DNA of 64,000 nucleotides, from assembly GCA_001899635.1 (NCBI GenBank), contig MKVQ01000040.1:127915-191914 (forward strand), in the 5' to 3' direction. The stretch comes from Myxococcales bacterium 68-20. Lineage in GTDB: Bacteria; Myxococcota_A; Polyangia; Polyangiales; Polyangiaceae. The translations under genes were made by a program, and so were the position numbers. Shown here piece after piece: positions 15,964 through 24,699 of this stretch; within the stretch, counting starts at the first letter, position 1; each line of letters starts with the position of its first letter. The notes under the pieces were generated by a model, which had not been told where the DNA came from, made no database searches, and was given only the letters and a program-made list of their open reading frames with translations.

Positions 15964-17661
15964 GTGACGCGACTCATCGTCGAAGCGCAGGGCCAGCTCC
16001 AGTCCGAGGTGGTGACGATGACGGACGGCGAAGGAGTCCTCATCGGGCGAACTCCCGACGCCGCTCTGCTCACGAGCCAGGAGGCCATTCCCTCAGCCGC
16101 CACGGTTCGGCCGCGCGCAATCGCAGCGCCGAGCGTGTCGGGAAATCACGCGGCGGCGTGGATGCAGGATGGCAGCGTGCACCTGGTCGACCTCGACAGT
16201 CGCAACGGAACCTGGGTCCGGCTGCCGAAGGGGAAGTCGCTTCGTCTACCGGTCGGTGGCGACGTCCACGTGCGTCTGGCGTCGTCGGCCGCGTTTGCAG
16301 GCTGCGATGCTCAGCCCGATCCGCCGCGCTATCTCGATCAGAGCGATTTCGGATCGGGCGTGGCCCAGTCGGTCCGCACCTGGTTGCAGCATCACGACGT
16401 GCCGGCACGAGCCTGGGCCGCGCCGCGGGACCGGGTCGAGGCGCCGACGGGCGTGACTGCCCTTCCGCTCGCCAACGGCGATGTCCTCTTCGTTGGGGTC
16501 GAGCGCACCGCCGATGTGATGTTCCACGAGCGGATGGCGCAGGTCTCTCGCTACGTCCGCACGCAGAACGCGCTCTACGAGGCAGAGGAGAACACGCGCA
16601 GCGACGGGATGATCCTCGCCTCGCCGGGCATTCGCCAGGTTCATCGGCGCGTGGTCGAGGTGGCGATGCAGAGCCTCCCCTCGCTGATTCTGCTCGGTCC
16701 GTCGGGCACCGGAAAGGAGCGCCTCGCGCAGGCGTATCATCGCCATCTCGGCCGGCCCGGACCGCTCGTCGCGATCAACTGCGCCACGCTCAGTCGCGAT
16801 CGAATGATCGCCGATCTCTTCGGCGCCGAAGCGGGTGCATACACGGACGCGAAGCGCTCCATGATGGGCGCCGTCGAGCGGGCCGACGGAGGCACGCTGT
16901 TCCTCGACGAGCTCGGCGAGCTCCCCACCGACGTGCAGCCGATGCTCCTCCGGTTCCTCGAGACCGGCGAGTACCAGCGTCTCGGAGCGACGGGCCGCCC
17001 TCGCTTCGCGGACGTCCGTGTCGTCGCGGCGACGAACCGAGATCTGCGCCAGATGGTGCGCAACGGGGCATTCCGCGAAGATCTCTTCTTCCGGCTCGCG
17101 CTGGAGATCGTCGAGGTACCACCGCTGAGCGAGCGCTTCGCCGATGTCGAGGCTTACCTCCGGAGCCGCATGCTCGGAGAGACATCGGCCTACGACGCGC
17201 TCCAGCCTGCAGCGCGCGACCTCCTGAGGGCCTACTCGTGGTCGGGCAATTTCCGCGAGGTCATGAACCTCGTTCGCCGCTTCCCCAGCCCCGCTGCGCC
17301 GGACTCGCTCGATACCGACGCCGTTCGGCGCACGCTCGAGGCCGGCTCGCTCTCGCCGCTCACGACGCCGGTCGTGCGGCCACCGCCCGCGACGTCGGGA
17401 GTGGAGAGCTGGGTGGACTGGGTAGCCGCGAGCGCTCACGCGTTCTCGCAGGCGACGGCGCAGGACGGCCCGACCACGTGGGGCGACATGTCCGCGTTCA
17501 TCGAGCAGTTCCTGAAGCCCTGGGCGCTCGCCCATCTCGCCGGCGTCGCGGACGCTCGCACGATCGACGACGTCTCGATCAGTCAGATCGCCGATCGGCT
17601 CAAGGCCGATCGCGGGACGGTCATCAAGCAGCTCCGACGCTACTTCGAGTCACGAGCCTGA
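15964..17661 (+). CDS. FHA-domain sigma54-type AAA+ activator with degenerate GAFTGA loop
   Basis: 565 aa. An N-terminal FHA domain (about 20-105: IGRTP, VSGNHAAAW, DLDSRNGTWV) should bind phosphothreonine, perhaps from the neighbouring kinases. The central AAA+ domain (about 210-430) has Walker A GPSGTGKE, Walker B GGTLFLDEL and arginine-finger region RFLETGEYQRLG. The sigma54-contact loop, normally GAFTGA, reads GAYTDA, so sigma54 remodelling may be lost or altered. The short C-terminal helical region (ADRLKADRGTVIKQLRRYF) could bind DNA in the Fis position. GTG 15964 is the start. It is divergent from the kinase-ATPase gene. Confidence 0.92.
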   Translation: MTRLIVEAQGQLQSEVVTMTDGEGVLIGRTPDAALLTSQEAIPSAATVRPRAIAAPSVSGNHAAAWMQDGSVHLVDLDSRNGTWVRLPKGKSLRLPVGGDVHVRLASSAAFAGCDAQPDPPRYLDQSDFGSGVAQSVRTWLQHHDVPARAWAAPRDRVEAPTGVTALPLANGDVLFVGVERTADVMFHERMAQVSRYVRTQNALYEAEENTRSDGMILASPGIRQVHRRVVEVAMQSLPSLILLGPSGTGKERLAQAYHRHLGRPGPLVAINCATLSRDRMIADLFGAEAGAYTDAKRSMMGAVERADGGTLFLDELGELPTDVQPMLLRFLETGEYQRLGATGRPRFADVRVVAATNRDLRQMVRNGAFREDLFFRLALEIVEVPPLSERFADVEAYLRSRMLGETSAYDALQPAARDLLRAYSWSGNFREVMNLVRRFPSPAAPDSLDTDAVRRTLEAGSLSPLTTPVVRPPPATSGVESWVDWVAASAHAFSQATAQDGPTTWGDMSAFIEQFLKPWALAHLAGVADARTIDDVSISQIADRLKADRGTVIKQLRRYFESRA

Positions 17662-17681
17662 GCAGAGCACGCCCTGCGCGC

Positions 17682-19625
17682 TCAGCGGCGACGCGGTGGC
17701 GTGCGTCGATTCTCGAGCACCTCGAGATCACCCCCCTCGAGCTTCATCGTCTCTTCGGGGTTGAAAGGAACGTCCCGACCATGCACCGGGGGCCGTCCGC
17801 GATGAGCGTTTGCCGCGTGCGGCGGTGGGTGGTGGGGGACCATCGCGGGTGGTTGGGGCGCGAGCCCGGTCCCGACGACGGTCTCGCTGTCCCAGTCGTC
17901 GGTGGGCGAGCGCGCCGGAGCGGGGTGGACGTTTTGCGGGGGCGCGTGTGCACCGCGGCCTGACCGCGAAGGAGGTGCAAAACGCCGGTGCTTGCCGGGA
18001 TGGAAGACCTCGGTGGGATCCTCCTCGTCGAGCGGGATGTCGTCGAGCGAGATCGGCTCGCCGTCGTCCTCCATGGACACGCTGACGTGGATCGGGATGT
18101 CGATCGAGTCGTCGCTCGGCGCGCCGAGGCCGAGCGGAGGCAGAGGAGGATCGGGCTCGCGTCCGAGCGAATCGAAGGGTGAGGGCGCGAGCTTCACCTT
18201 CACGTCGAGGCGGGTCGCGTGCTCGTCGTCGCGCGCCGACCTCATGCGGCTTTGCAATGTGGCGCTCGCCAGATCGGGACGAGCAGGCTCGCGTGCGGCC
18301 TCTTTTCGGCCGAAGCCATCGCCTCGAGCTCGGCTCGCTCGTGAGCCGCGCTCGGTGCGAGGCTCACCGCCGCGGCCGGCCGGTGCGGGTGGCTCGGAGC
18401 GACCACGTCCACCGCCGAGGACCTGGGCGCGCTTGCGCTCCTCCATCGTGGGAGGAGCGGGGATGCGTGCATGACCGGAGTCGGCGAGGTGGTGGGGCGA
18501 CGGCATCAGCTCACGGAGCATCTGCTTCGCCGAGGCGTAGCGATCGGAGCGGTTCTTCGCCATCGCGCGCCGCATGATCGCCTCGAGCTCCGGAGGCGTC
18601 GCGGGGCGCACGTCGCGGATCGGGCGAGGGGTCGTGCTGATGATCGCGAGGAGGAGGGCGTTGTAGTTCGGCGCGAGGAAGGGACGCCTGCCCGCGAGCG
18701 CCTCGTACATGACGACGCCGCAGGCATAGACGTCGACGCGTCCGTCGAGGTTGCGCTCGCCGCGCGCTTGCTCCGGCGACATGTAATAGGGCGTGCCCAT
18801 CACCATGCCGGTGCGCGTCAGGTCGAGCACGTCATCGCCGGTCTGGAACTCGGCCATCATCTTCGAGACGCCGAAGTCGAGCAGCTTGACGATCGGCGGA
18901 CAGCCGAGGCGTCGTGCGAGGAAGATGTTCTCGGGCTTGATGTCGCGATGGACGATGCCCTTGTCGTGGGCGGCGACGAGGCCGGAGAGGACCTGGCTGA
19001 TGACTTCGACGACCTCGTCGAACGGCAGCCCGCCTTCCTTCGAGATGCGCTCGGCGAGCGTCTGGCCGACGAGCTTCTCCATCACGAGGTAGGGGCTGCC
19101 GTCGTCGAGGAGCCCGAGGTCGTAGACCTCGCAGATGTTCGGATGGCCGATCGCGCCGGCGGCCCGCGCCTCCTGCTGGAAGCGCTTCACGGCGACACGC
19201 TTCTTCGCCTGTGAGGGGCTCAGCACCTTGATCGCGACCTGGCGGCTCAGGCCGATGTGCTCGGCGTCGTAGACGGTGCCCATGCCGCCTTCGCCGAGGA
19301 TTCCCTTGATCCTGTAGCGACCGCCGACGGTCTGTCCGATCAGCTCGCGCTGGAAGTCGCGCGTCGACGGGAACGAGCTGGAGGTCTCGTCCGAGCGCGC
19401 GCTCGGCTGCCTGGAGACGCGGTCTCGCTGCGGATTGAACGCGAGCGGCTCCGGCGCGCGCGCGGGCGGCGGGAGCTCGCTCATGCGGCTCCGCACGTCG
19501 CTGGATCGCCCGCGCGCGACCGGGCGGGCGTTCTCGGGAAGATGAAGCCCCGTGTTCGGGCACACGCGCTCGGCCGCATCGTGCGGCATCTTGCAGTGCG
19601 GGCACCGGACGAAACGATGGCTCAT
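17682..19625 (-). CDS. Ser/Thr protein kinase with N-terminal Cys motif and disordered tail
   Basis: 647 aa. A short zinc-ribbon-like start (CPHC at 8-11 and one further Cys at 22) and a Pro/Arg linker precede a canonical Hanks kinase domain (about 101-370): GEGGMG (111-116), AIK with K133, IVHRDIKPEN, LLDFGVSK, and GTPYYMSPEQ. The last ~270 residues are low-complexity, acidic then His/Pro-rich, with no transmembrane segment, so the kinase is cytosolic. ATG 19625 gives the Cys motif directly at the N-terminus. Copy C of a dispersed repeat is embedded in the tail coding region. The FHA activator gene ends 20 bp from its stop, making the pair a plausible kinase-reader set. Confidence 0.93.
   Translation of the reverse strand: MSHRFVRCPHCKMPHDAAERVCPNTGLHLPENARPVARGRSSDVRSRMSELPPPARAPEPLAFNPQRDRVSRQPSARSDETSSSFPSTRDFQRELIGQTVGGRYRIKGILGEGGMGTVYDAEHIGLSRQVAIKVLSPSQAKKRVAVKRFQQEARAAGAIGHPNICEVYDLGLLDDGSPYLVMEKLVGQTLAERISKEGGLPFDEVVEVISQVLSGLVAAHDKGIVHRDIKPENIFLARRLGCPPIVKLLDFGVSKMMAEFQTGDDVLDLTRTGMVMGTPYYMSPEQARGERNLDGRVDVYACGVVMYEALAGRRPFLAPNYNALLLAIISTTPRPIRDVRPATPPELEAIMRRAMAKNRSDRYASAKQMLRELMPSPHHLADSGHARIPAPPTMEERKRAQVLGGGRGRSEPPAPAGRGGEPRTERGSRASRARGDGFGRKEAAREPARPDLASATLQSRMRSARDDEHATRLDVKVKLAPSPFDSLGREPDPPLPPLGLGAPSDDSIDIPIHVSVSMEDDGEPISLDDIPLDEEDPTEVFHPGKHRRFAPPSRSGRGAHAPPQNVHPAPARSPTDDWDSETVVGTGLAPQPPAMVPHHPPPHAANAHRGRPPVHGRDVPFNPEETMKLEGGDLEVLENRRTPPRRR
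17841..17867 (+). repeat. Dispersed GC-hairpin repeat, copy C (inside kinase gene)
   Basis: CATCGCGGGTGGTTGGGG plus CGCGAGCCC lies antisense within the kinase tail and encodes GLAPQPPAM there. The upstream region of the 5394 gene would encode the same GLAPQPPA if translated from copy A. Confidence 0.55.
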
Positions 19626-20088
19626 GAGCGTTGCGAGACGTGGGGGAGGGCTCGAGATGGCATCCGCCGGCTCCCCCGCATTCGTGTTCGACCAGGTTAA
19701 CGACTTTGCCGACCAACCCGCAACGGGCGTCGCTCGTGTGGGACGTCGTCTCCAGCGGCATCGTCGAGCGCTCGGGGAATGCGCGGCCAGCCTTGGCCCA
19801 GGTGGGACTGGCCCGTGCCCAGCGCTCGCAAGTGCGCCGCTGCCTGCTTTGGGCGGATCTCGAGGATGCTCCCTCCGTCTTCGGCCGGCTACCGATCTGG
19901 CCCTTGACCAAAGCTTGGCCGTGAATCGTACCCGTGCCCCATCTCGTGGTCGGTCACGATCGATGTCCTCGCGCATGTGCCCTTTGCGCATGTGCTCTTC
20001 GCGCCTCGACCGCCCCATGCAGAGCTCCCGCGTCACCGCACTCACGCATTGATCGCCGCGCGCCTCGGACCCGACTATGGAGGTGGCC
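19626..20088. other. Intergenic region, divergent
   Basis: About 460 bp between the divergent kinase and WYL-like genes. No convincing frame is seen. It holds a 15-nt tandem near-repeat (CGCATGTGCCCTTTG at 19972, CGCATGTGCTCTTCG at 19987) and a GTTAAC near 19698. Both promoters should lie here, but I cannot place them with confidence. Confidence 0.4.
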
Positions 20089-20418
20089 ATGCACGCCGAC
20101 CATCAGGTCTTTCTCGACGCGATCGCCGCAAAACGTAAGCTCTCGGTGCGGTTCTTCGATCGCAAGAAGAACAAGGAGCGCGTGGTCACGTGCGCACCGC
20201 TCGACTTCGGCCCGCTGCGCGGCGAGCTCGAGCCGGTCGACCGCTACCAGCTCTGGGATCTCGAAGGAAAGCGGAAGCCGCTCAACATTCCTCTCCTCCC
20301 CGCCGACGTCGTCACGATGACACCGCTCGACGACACCTTCGATCCGGCGACCATCATCACGTGGGCGTTCAAGCCCGGGGCGTGGCGCGTCCCGCGCGAT
20401 TGGGCCGAGTTCAGCTGA
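20089..20418 (+). CDS. Small conserved-looking protein, possibly WYL-like
   Basis: A 109-aa soluble protein. ATG 20089 is chosen over ATG 20077 because GGAGG ends 5 nt before it. The pattern FLDAIAAKRKLSVRFFDRKK then VTCAPLDFGPL, YQLWDLEG and LPLLPADVVTM resembles the beta-barrel core of WYL domains, which bind ligands in transcription regulators, but no HTH is attached. No signal or membrane segment. Stand-alone WYL-like proteins of unknown role occur in related bacteria. The function is unassigned. Confidence 0.7.
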   Translation: MHADHQVFLDAIAAKRKLSVRFFDRKKNKERVVTCAPLDFGPLRGELEPVDRYQLWDLEGKRKPLNIPLLPADVVTMTPLDDTFDPATIITWAFKPGAWRVPRDWAEFS

Positions 20419-20499
20419 CACGCCCGCGACGAAGGTATCGAGCGCGCGTGACGGCAGCGCGAGCGAGAGGCCACCGCCGATCTGGTACTTGTAGACCTC

Positions 20500-20994
20500 T
20501 TGAAGCTGGAGCCTCGAGCCACCGCCGACTTTGCGAACGCCGTCGCCCGCGCGCTTGGCCTGACGGACGGCAGTGGTGCGCCGCTGTCGTTCGAGGAGCC
20601 GCGCACGTCGAAGGCCCTCGACGCGCTCCTCGTGCGGCTCGGGACGGCGCTCGACGCACGACGTCCGTCGAAGCACGCGCCCTCGATCGGCGAGATCATC
20701 GGCGTGCTCGCGTGGAGTCGAGAGGGCGGGGCCGGTCAGCAGCGTGCGTGGCCAGCTCGACCGGCATCGCGGTCGGGCGCGCGGCTCGGGACGCAGCGCG
20801 CACTCGCGGAGCTGACGGAGCTGGTCGCGCAAGGGAGCTTCGATCGAACGAAGCGCGCCGAACGCGGGCGGATCCTCGCCGAGCTCATCCTCTTGTTCGA
20901 TCTCGAGTCGCTCCTGAAGCCGCCGGTCGAGCCGACCTCCGATGCGGAGGAAGCGCTCCGCCGAGTGAGGAAGGCGCTCTCCGCGCGCACGTGA
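20500..20994 (+). CDS. Hypothetical helical protein
   Basis: A 164-aa frame with coding-like third-position GC and predicted helices (FANAVARALGL, RTSKALDALLVRLGTAL, AELTELVAQGSFDRTKRAERGRILAEL, AEEALRRVRKAL). The only start codon near the 5' end is TTG 20500, without a good ribosome binding site; the frame remains open upstream (LVLVDLL), so the true start is uncertain and the gene could be a truncated remnant. No domain recognised. A strong hairpin follows its stop, as expected for a real transcription unit. Confidence 0.45.
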   Translation: MKLEPRATADFANAVARALGLTDGSGAPLSFEEPRTSKALDALLVRLGTALDARRPSKHAPSIGEIIGVLAWSREGGAGQQRAWPARPASRSGARLGTQRALAELTELVAQGSFDRTKRAERGRILAELILLFDLESLLKPPVEPTSDAEEALRRVRKALSART

Positions 20995-21000
20995 TCGGTG

Positions 21001-21041
21001 CTGCCTGGCCAGCGGGGCTCTCACCCGCGCTGACCAGGCAG
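21001..21041. terminator. Hairpin terminator between convergent genes
   Basis: CTGCCTGG (21001-21008) pairs with CCAGGCAG (21034-21041), extended inside by CAGC/GCTG and GGG/CCC. It sits between the hypothetical gene and the end of the LysR-type gene. Confidence 0.55.
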
Positions 21042-21050
21042 GGGCCGAGG

Positions 21051-21989
21051 TCAGAGCTTCTTGGCGACCGCCGCGATCGTGCTCCGGAACCACGCGTGCG
21101 CGGGATCGGCACGATGCCGCTCGTGCCAGACGAGCGAGATGTCGAATCCGGGGAGCCGAAGCTCGGGAGGCGGCGGGAGAACGCGCAGCCGCACCGAAGG
21201 CCCGAGCGCGCGCGCGACCCGCTCGGCCAGCGTGAGGACGACGTCGGTCCGCTCGACCAGGAACGGTGCGACGAGGAAGTGTGGAACCTCGACGGCGATC
21301 GTCCGGTGCTTGCCGAGCTTCGCGAGCGCGGTGTCGACGATGCCGCCCTGTTCGTCGCCGTGCGGTGAGATCAGCGCATGCGGGAGGGCGAGGAGTCGCT
21401 CGAGCGTGAGTCGCTTGCCGACCGTCGGATGGTCCTCGCGAACGACGCACACGAAGCGCTCCGTGATGAGCTTCTGCATGACGACGTCACTGCGATCGGC
21501 GTCGCTCGAGGCGGGCGGGCCGAGGATGACGTCGATGCCTTCGTCGTCGATCTCGTCGGCACCACGCGCGCCGAGCGTACGGAGCTGGACGCGGACATTC
21601 GGGGCCTCGCGCCAGAGCCGCGCGAGGACCGCCGGCATCAAGACCAGCTCGACGTAGTCGCTCGAGGCGATCCGGAACGTCCGCGTCGACCGAGCCGGAT
21701 CGAAGCGCTCCGGAGGCGCGAGCAGCTTGGACACGTCCGCGAGCACACGCTCGAGCGGCTCGGCGAGCTCCTGCGCTCGGGGCGTGAGCGTCATCCCGGC
21801 ACGCTTTCGGACGAGGAGCGGATCTCCGAGCACGACACGCAGCCGCGCGAGCGCATGGCTCATCGCTGGCTGCGTGAGCCCCATGCGTGAGGCTGCACGA
21901 GTGACATGCCGCTCGGCGAGGAGCGCGCGCAGCGCCACGAGGAGGTTCAGGTCGAGCTTCGCCAGATTCGTTTCGTGCATGGTGGGCAT
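21051..21989 (-). CDS. LysR-type transcriptional regulator
   Basis: 312 aa from ATG 21989 (ATG 21980 is also possible). The N-terminal winged helix is typical (LDLNLLVALRALLAERHVTRAA, then LTQPAMSHALARLRVVLGDPLLVR). The remaining ~210 residues form the LysR substrate-binding fold (TFRIASSDYVELVLMP, ITERFVCVVREDHP). The gene is divergent from an NmrA-type reductase with 89 bp between the starts, the usual arrangement for LysR regulators that control a neighbouring gene and themselves. The inducer is unknown. Confidence 0.95.
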   Translation of the reverse strand: MPTMHETNLAKLDLNLLVALRALLAERHVTRAASRMGLTQPAMSHALARLRVVLGDPLLVRKRAGMTLTPRAQELAEPLERVLADVSKLLAPPERFDPARSTRTFRIASSDYVELVLMPAVLARLWREAPNVRVQLRTLGARGADEIDDEGIDVILGPPASSDADRSDVVMQKLITERFVCVVREDHPTVGKRLTLERLLALPHALISPHGDEQGGIVDTALAKLGKHRTIAVEVPHFLVAPFLVERTDVVLTLAERVARALGPSVRLRVLPPPPELRLPGFDISLVWHERHRADPAHAWFRSTIAAVAKKL

Positions 21990-22078
21990 GAAGAGTATCG
22001 ATTGGGCGAATGACGAACGGAAGCTTACTTCTCTCATCGGAGCGAACGCACGGAGCGCTCGCAGAAGAGAGGTCGATC

Positions 22079-22945
22079 ATGTTCGTCGTCGCTGGAGTCA
22101 CTGGGAACACGGGGTCGGTCGTCGCGGAGACGCTCCTCGCCGCCGGGAAGAAGGTCCGCGTGTTGGTTCGCGACTCCGCCAAGGGCGCGCCCTGGCAGGC
22201 GAAGGGAGCGGAGGTCCGCGTGCTCGCGTCGCTCGACGACGAAGCCGCGCTTGCCTCGGCGCTCGAGGGGGCCGAGGGCGCCTACCTGCTCTCGCCGCCG
22301 GACGTCGGCGCGGCGGACTTCCTCGCCCAGCGCCGCGCGACCGTGGATGCGATCGCCGCGGCGATCGATCGGAGCAACGTCGCGCACGTGGTCTTCCTCT
22401 CGTCGATTGGTGGGCAGCACGAGGGCGGAACCGGCCCGATCCGCACGGTCCATTACGGCGAGCAGCGCCTCGCCAAGACGAAGGCGAAGCTCACGTTCGT
22501 TCGCGCGGCCTACTTCCTCGAGAACTGGGCGGCGGTCGCTCCAGCGACCAAGGGCGGAAAACTGCCGTCGTTCATCCGGGCCGACCAGGCGATCCCGATG
22601 GTCGGTACGCGCGATATCGGCGCGGTCGCGGCGCGAGCGCTCCTCGAAGGTCCGCCGGCATCGCGCATCGACATCATCGAGCTCGCTGGCTCACGAGATC
22701 TCTCGCCGCGTGACGTCGCCGCGATCTTCGGCTCGCTGGTCGGTACGCAGGTCGAGGTGCAGGAGGCGCCTACCAGTGCCGTCGTCCCGACGTTCACGGG
22801 CTTCGGGATCTCGTCGTCCGTCGCTGGGCTCTTCGAGGAGATGTACGAGGGGATCGCGAACGGCAAGGTCGCCTGGGAAGGCACGAACGTGCGGGCCGTT
22901 CGCGGGACCGTGGACCCCGCGAGCGTCCTCCGCGCCTTCGTGTGA
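22079..22945 (+). CDS. NmrA/SDR-type NAD(P)-binding reductase
   Basis: 288 aa with an N-terminal Rossmann motif VVAGVTGNTGSVVAE (GxxGxxG), AYLLSPPD and VVFLSSIGG, as in atypical short-chain dehydrogenases of the NmrA/quinone-reductase group. The classical YxxxK pair is not evident, so it may be a redox sensor or an atypical reductase. ATG 22079 follows an AGAGAGGT ribosome binding site. Divergent from the LysR-type gene, which probably controls it. It ends 14 bp from the convergent AI-2E-family permease gene. Confidence 0.88.
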   Translation: MFVVAGVTGNTGSVVAETLLAAGKKVRVLVRDSAKGAPWQAKGAEVRVLASLDDEAALASALEGAEGAYLLSPPDVGAADFLAQRRATVDAIAAAIDRSNVAHVVFLSSIGGQHEGGTGPIRTVHYGEQRLAKTKAKLTFVRAAYFLENWAAVAPATKGGKLPSFIRADQAIPMVGTRDIGAVAARALLEGPPASRIDIIELAGSRDLSPRDVAAIFGSLVGTQVEVQEAPTSAVVPTFTGFGISSSVAGLFEEMYEGIANGKVAWEGTNVRAVRGTVDPASVLRAFV

Positions 22946-22959
22946 GGCTCGGCGTCGAG

Positions 22960-24066
22960 TCAGGGAGCTTCGGGGGTCCCGGCTGACGAGGCCTCCTCGA
23001 CGGGAGCCTCGCCGGCCTCGTCGGGTGTCTCCGTCAGCCGGTCTTCCCGTGCGATCACGAGCGCTTCCTTCGCCACGCGGACGACGAGCGGTCCGAGGAT
23101 GAAGCCCCAGATCCCGAAGACCGCGAGGCCTCCGAAGATGGAGACCAGAAGGATGAAGGCCGAGAGGTCCAGGCTGCCGAAACGAGCGAAGACGGGTCGC
23201 AGGAGGTTGTCGACCGATCCGATCACGAGGACGCCGATGCCGAAGAGGATCGCCGCTGAGCCGAGCTTGCCCGAGAGGGCGAGCCCGGCGGCGACGGGAA
23301 CCCAGACGAGCGCGGTTCCGACCGAAGGGATCACCGACGCGAGGCAGGTGAGCATCCCGAGGACGAACGCTCGCGGAACCCCCAGCGCCAGGTATGCGAT
23401 CGTGGCAACGACGCCCTGCGAGAGCCCGGTGAGCCCGACACCGACCAGGAGACCACGCCCTGTCTCGATGAACGCCTTGGCGAGGCGCTGGGTGTGGGAC
23501 GGATCGATCGGCGCGTGCTTCTCGAGCCAGTCGTAGTAGTCCGGACCGTCGACGAGGAACACGTACACCGCATAGAGGAAGACGAAGAGGCCGATGAAGG
23601 CCTCGGTCGCTGCGCCGGCGATCCCGCCGAGGATGTCGAAGGCCTGCCCGCCGTGCTCCTGGAGAAGCGAGAGGATCCTCTGCGGTGACTTGAGGATGTC
23701 GATCGGCTCCGCCTCGGCTCCGCCAGCTCCGCCCGACACGAGGGATACGAGCGCGTTCTTCGCGCCGGACGAGCTCATGACGCCTTTCGCCAGGCTGACG
23801 ACTCCGCGCGTGAGCGAGACGATCGTCGCCGCGAGCGGCAGCGCGATGGAGAGGACGAGACCGACGACGAGGACGCCCGCAGCACGATGGCGGCCGCCGA
23901 ACGCATTCGACACCCTCGAGAGCAGCGGCCTCGCGAGGGAGGCTGCCCAGGCGGCGAGCACGAGGGACACCCAGAGCGGGACGAACGTCGCGAGCGCGGC
24001 GAGCGCGAGGGCGAGCACGAGCCAGCGGAAGGCGCGGGTCTGCTGGGGAGGGGAGAGGATCGACAT
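22960..24066 (-). CDS. AI-2E family membrane transporter
   Basis: A 368-aa polytopic membrane protein (GTG 24072 would add two residues). Two N-terminal transmembrane helices (about 14-40) precede a third near 65-90, a periplasmic loop with a Gly-rich patch, and a C-terminal bundle of about five helices (EAFIGLFVFLYAVYVFLVDG, FVLGMLTCLASVIPSVGTAL, FILLVSIFGGLAVFGIWGF). The order and the PSVGTALVWVP and FGIWGFILGPL motifs are those of the AI-2E/PerM exporter family, whose members export autoinducer-2 or act in ion homeostasis. The ~40-aa tail is acidic and probably disordered. The substrate is not deducible. Confidence 0.92.
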   Translation of the reverse strand: MSILSPPQQTRAFRWLVLALALAALATFVPLWVSLVLAAWAASLARPLLSRVSNAFGGRHRAAGVLVVGLVLSIALPLAATIVSLTRGVVSLAKGVMSSSGAKNALVSLVSGGAGGAEAEPIDILKSPQRILSLLQEHGGQAFDILGGIAGAATEAFIGLFVFLYAVYVFLVDGPDYYDWLEKHAPIDPSHTQRLAKAFIETGRGLLVGVGLTGLSQGVVATIAYLALGVPRAFVLGMLTCLASVIPSVGTALVWVPVAAGLALSGKLGSAAILFGIGVLVIGSVDNLLRPVFARFGSLDLSAFILLVSIFGGLAVFGIWGFILGPLVVRVAKEALVIAREDRLTETPDEAGEAPVEEASSAGTPEAP

Positions 24067-24209
24067 CGCCACGGCACCCTACGTTCAATCGGGCGGCGCG
24101 GCGACCCGCGGCTGCATGCGCTCCAAACGGCCAACAGGCTCGAGCATGGCTTCGCTGCCGCCTCCGACCGACAGCGCGCGGCTCGTGACGCCGGCGCGGA
24201 ATCGCTAGA

Positions 24210-24674
24210 GTGCCCTCCGTGGACACCATCGACGCGTCGGGCGCGATCAACACGATGCACAAGGGGACCTGGGCCGGCGAGCTCGGGCTCGTCGTCGTCT
24301 CGGCGACGCGCGACGAGGTCACGGCCACGATCGAGGTGCGTCCGACGCATCACCAGCCGCACGGGATCGTCCACGGCGGCGTCTACGCCGGCATCATCGA
24401 GACGCTCGCATCGATCGGCGCCGCCCTCGACGCGATGGGCAAGGGCAAGAACGTGGTGGGGCTCGAGAACCACACCTCGTTCGTCCGCGCCGTCCGCGAG
24501 GGGACGCTGCATGCCACCGCCACGCCGATCACTCGCGGGCGCCGCACACAGCTGTGGGACGTCGTCGTCCGCAACGACGAACGCGCGATCGTCGCGACGG
24601 GTCGGGTGCGCCTCCTCCTGCTCGAGCCCGACGCACAGGTCGCCGGGACCGAGCTCTCGCTCGAGCGCGACTGA
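24210..24674 (+). CDS. PaaI-type hotdog thioesterase
   Basis: 154 aa. The hotdog signature HGIVHGGVYAGIIETLAS (about residues 51-68) matches the 4-hydroxybenzoyl-CoA/PaaI thioesterase group, which cleaves acyl-CoA or aryl-CoA thioesters. GLENHTSFVRAVREG and RTQLWDVVVRNDE give the remaining strands. GTG 24210 is the start; the alternative GTG at 24219 would remove three residues. It is monocistronic and convergent with a HAD hydrolase gene. Confidence 0.9.
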   Translation: MPSVDTIDASGAINTMHKGTWAGELGLVVVSATRDEVTATIEVRPTHHQPHGIVHGGVYAGIIETLASIGAALDAMGKGKNVVGLENHTSFVRAVREGTLHATATPITRGRRTQLWDVVVRNDERAIVATGRVRLLLLEPDAQVAGTELSLERD

Positions 24675-24699
24675 CGCGACGGTCAACGCTCCATTCGAG

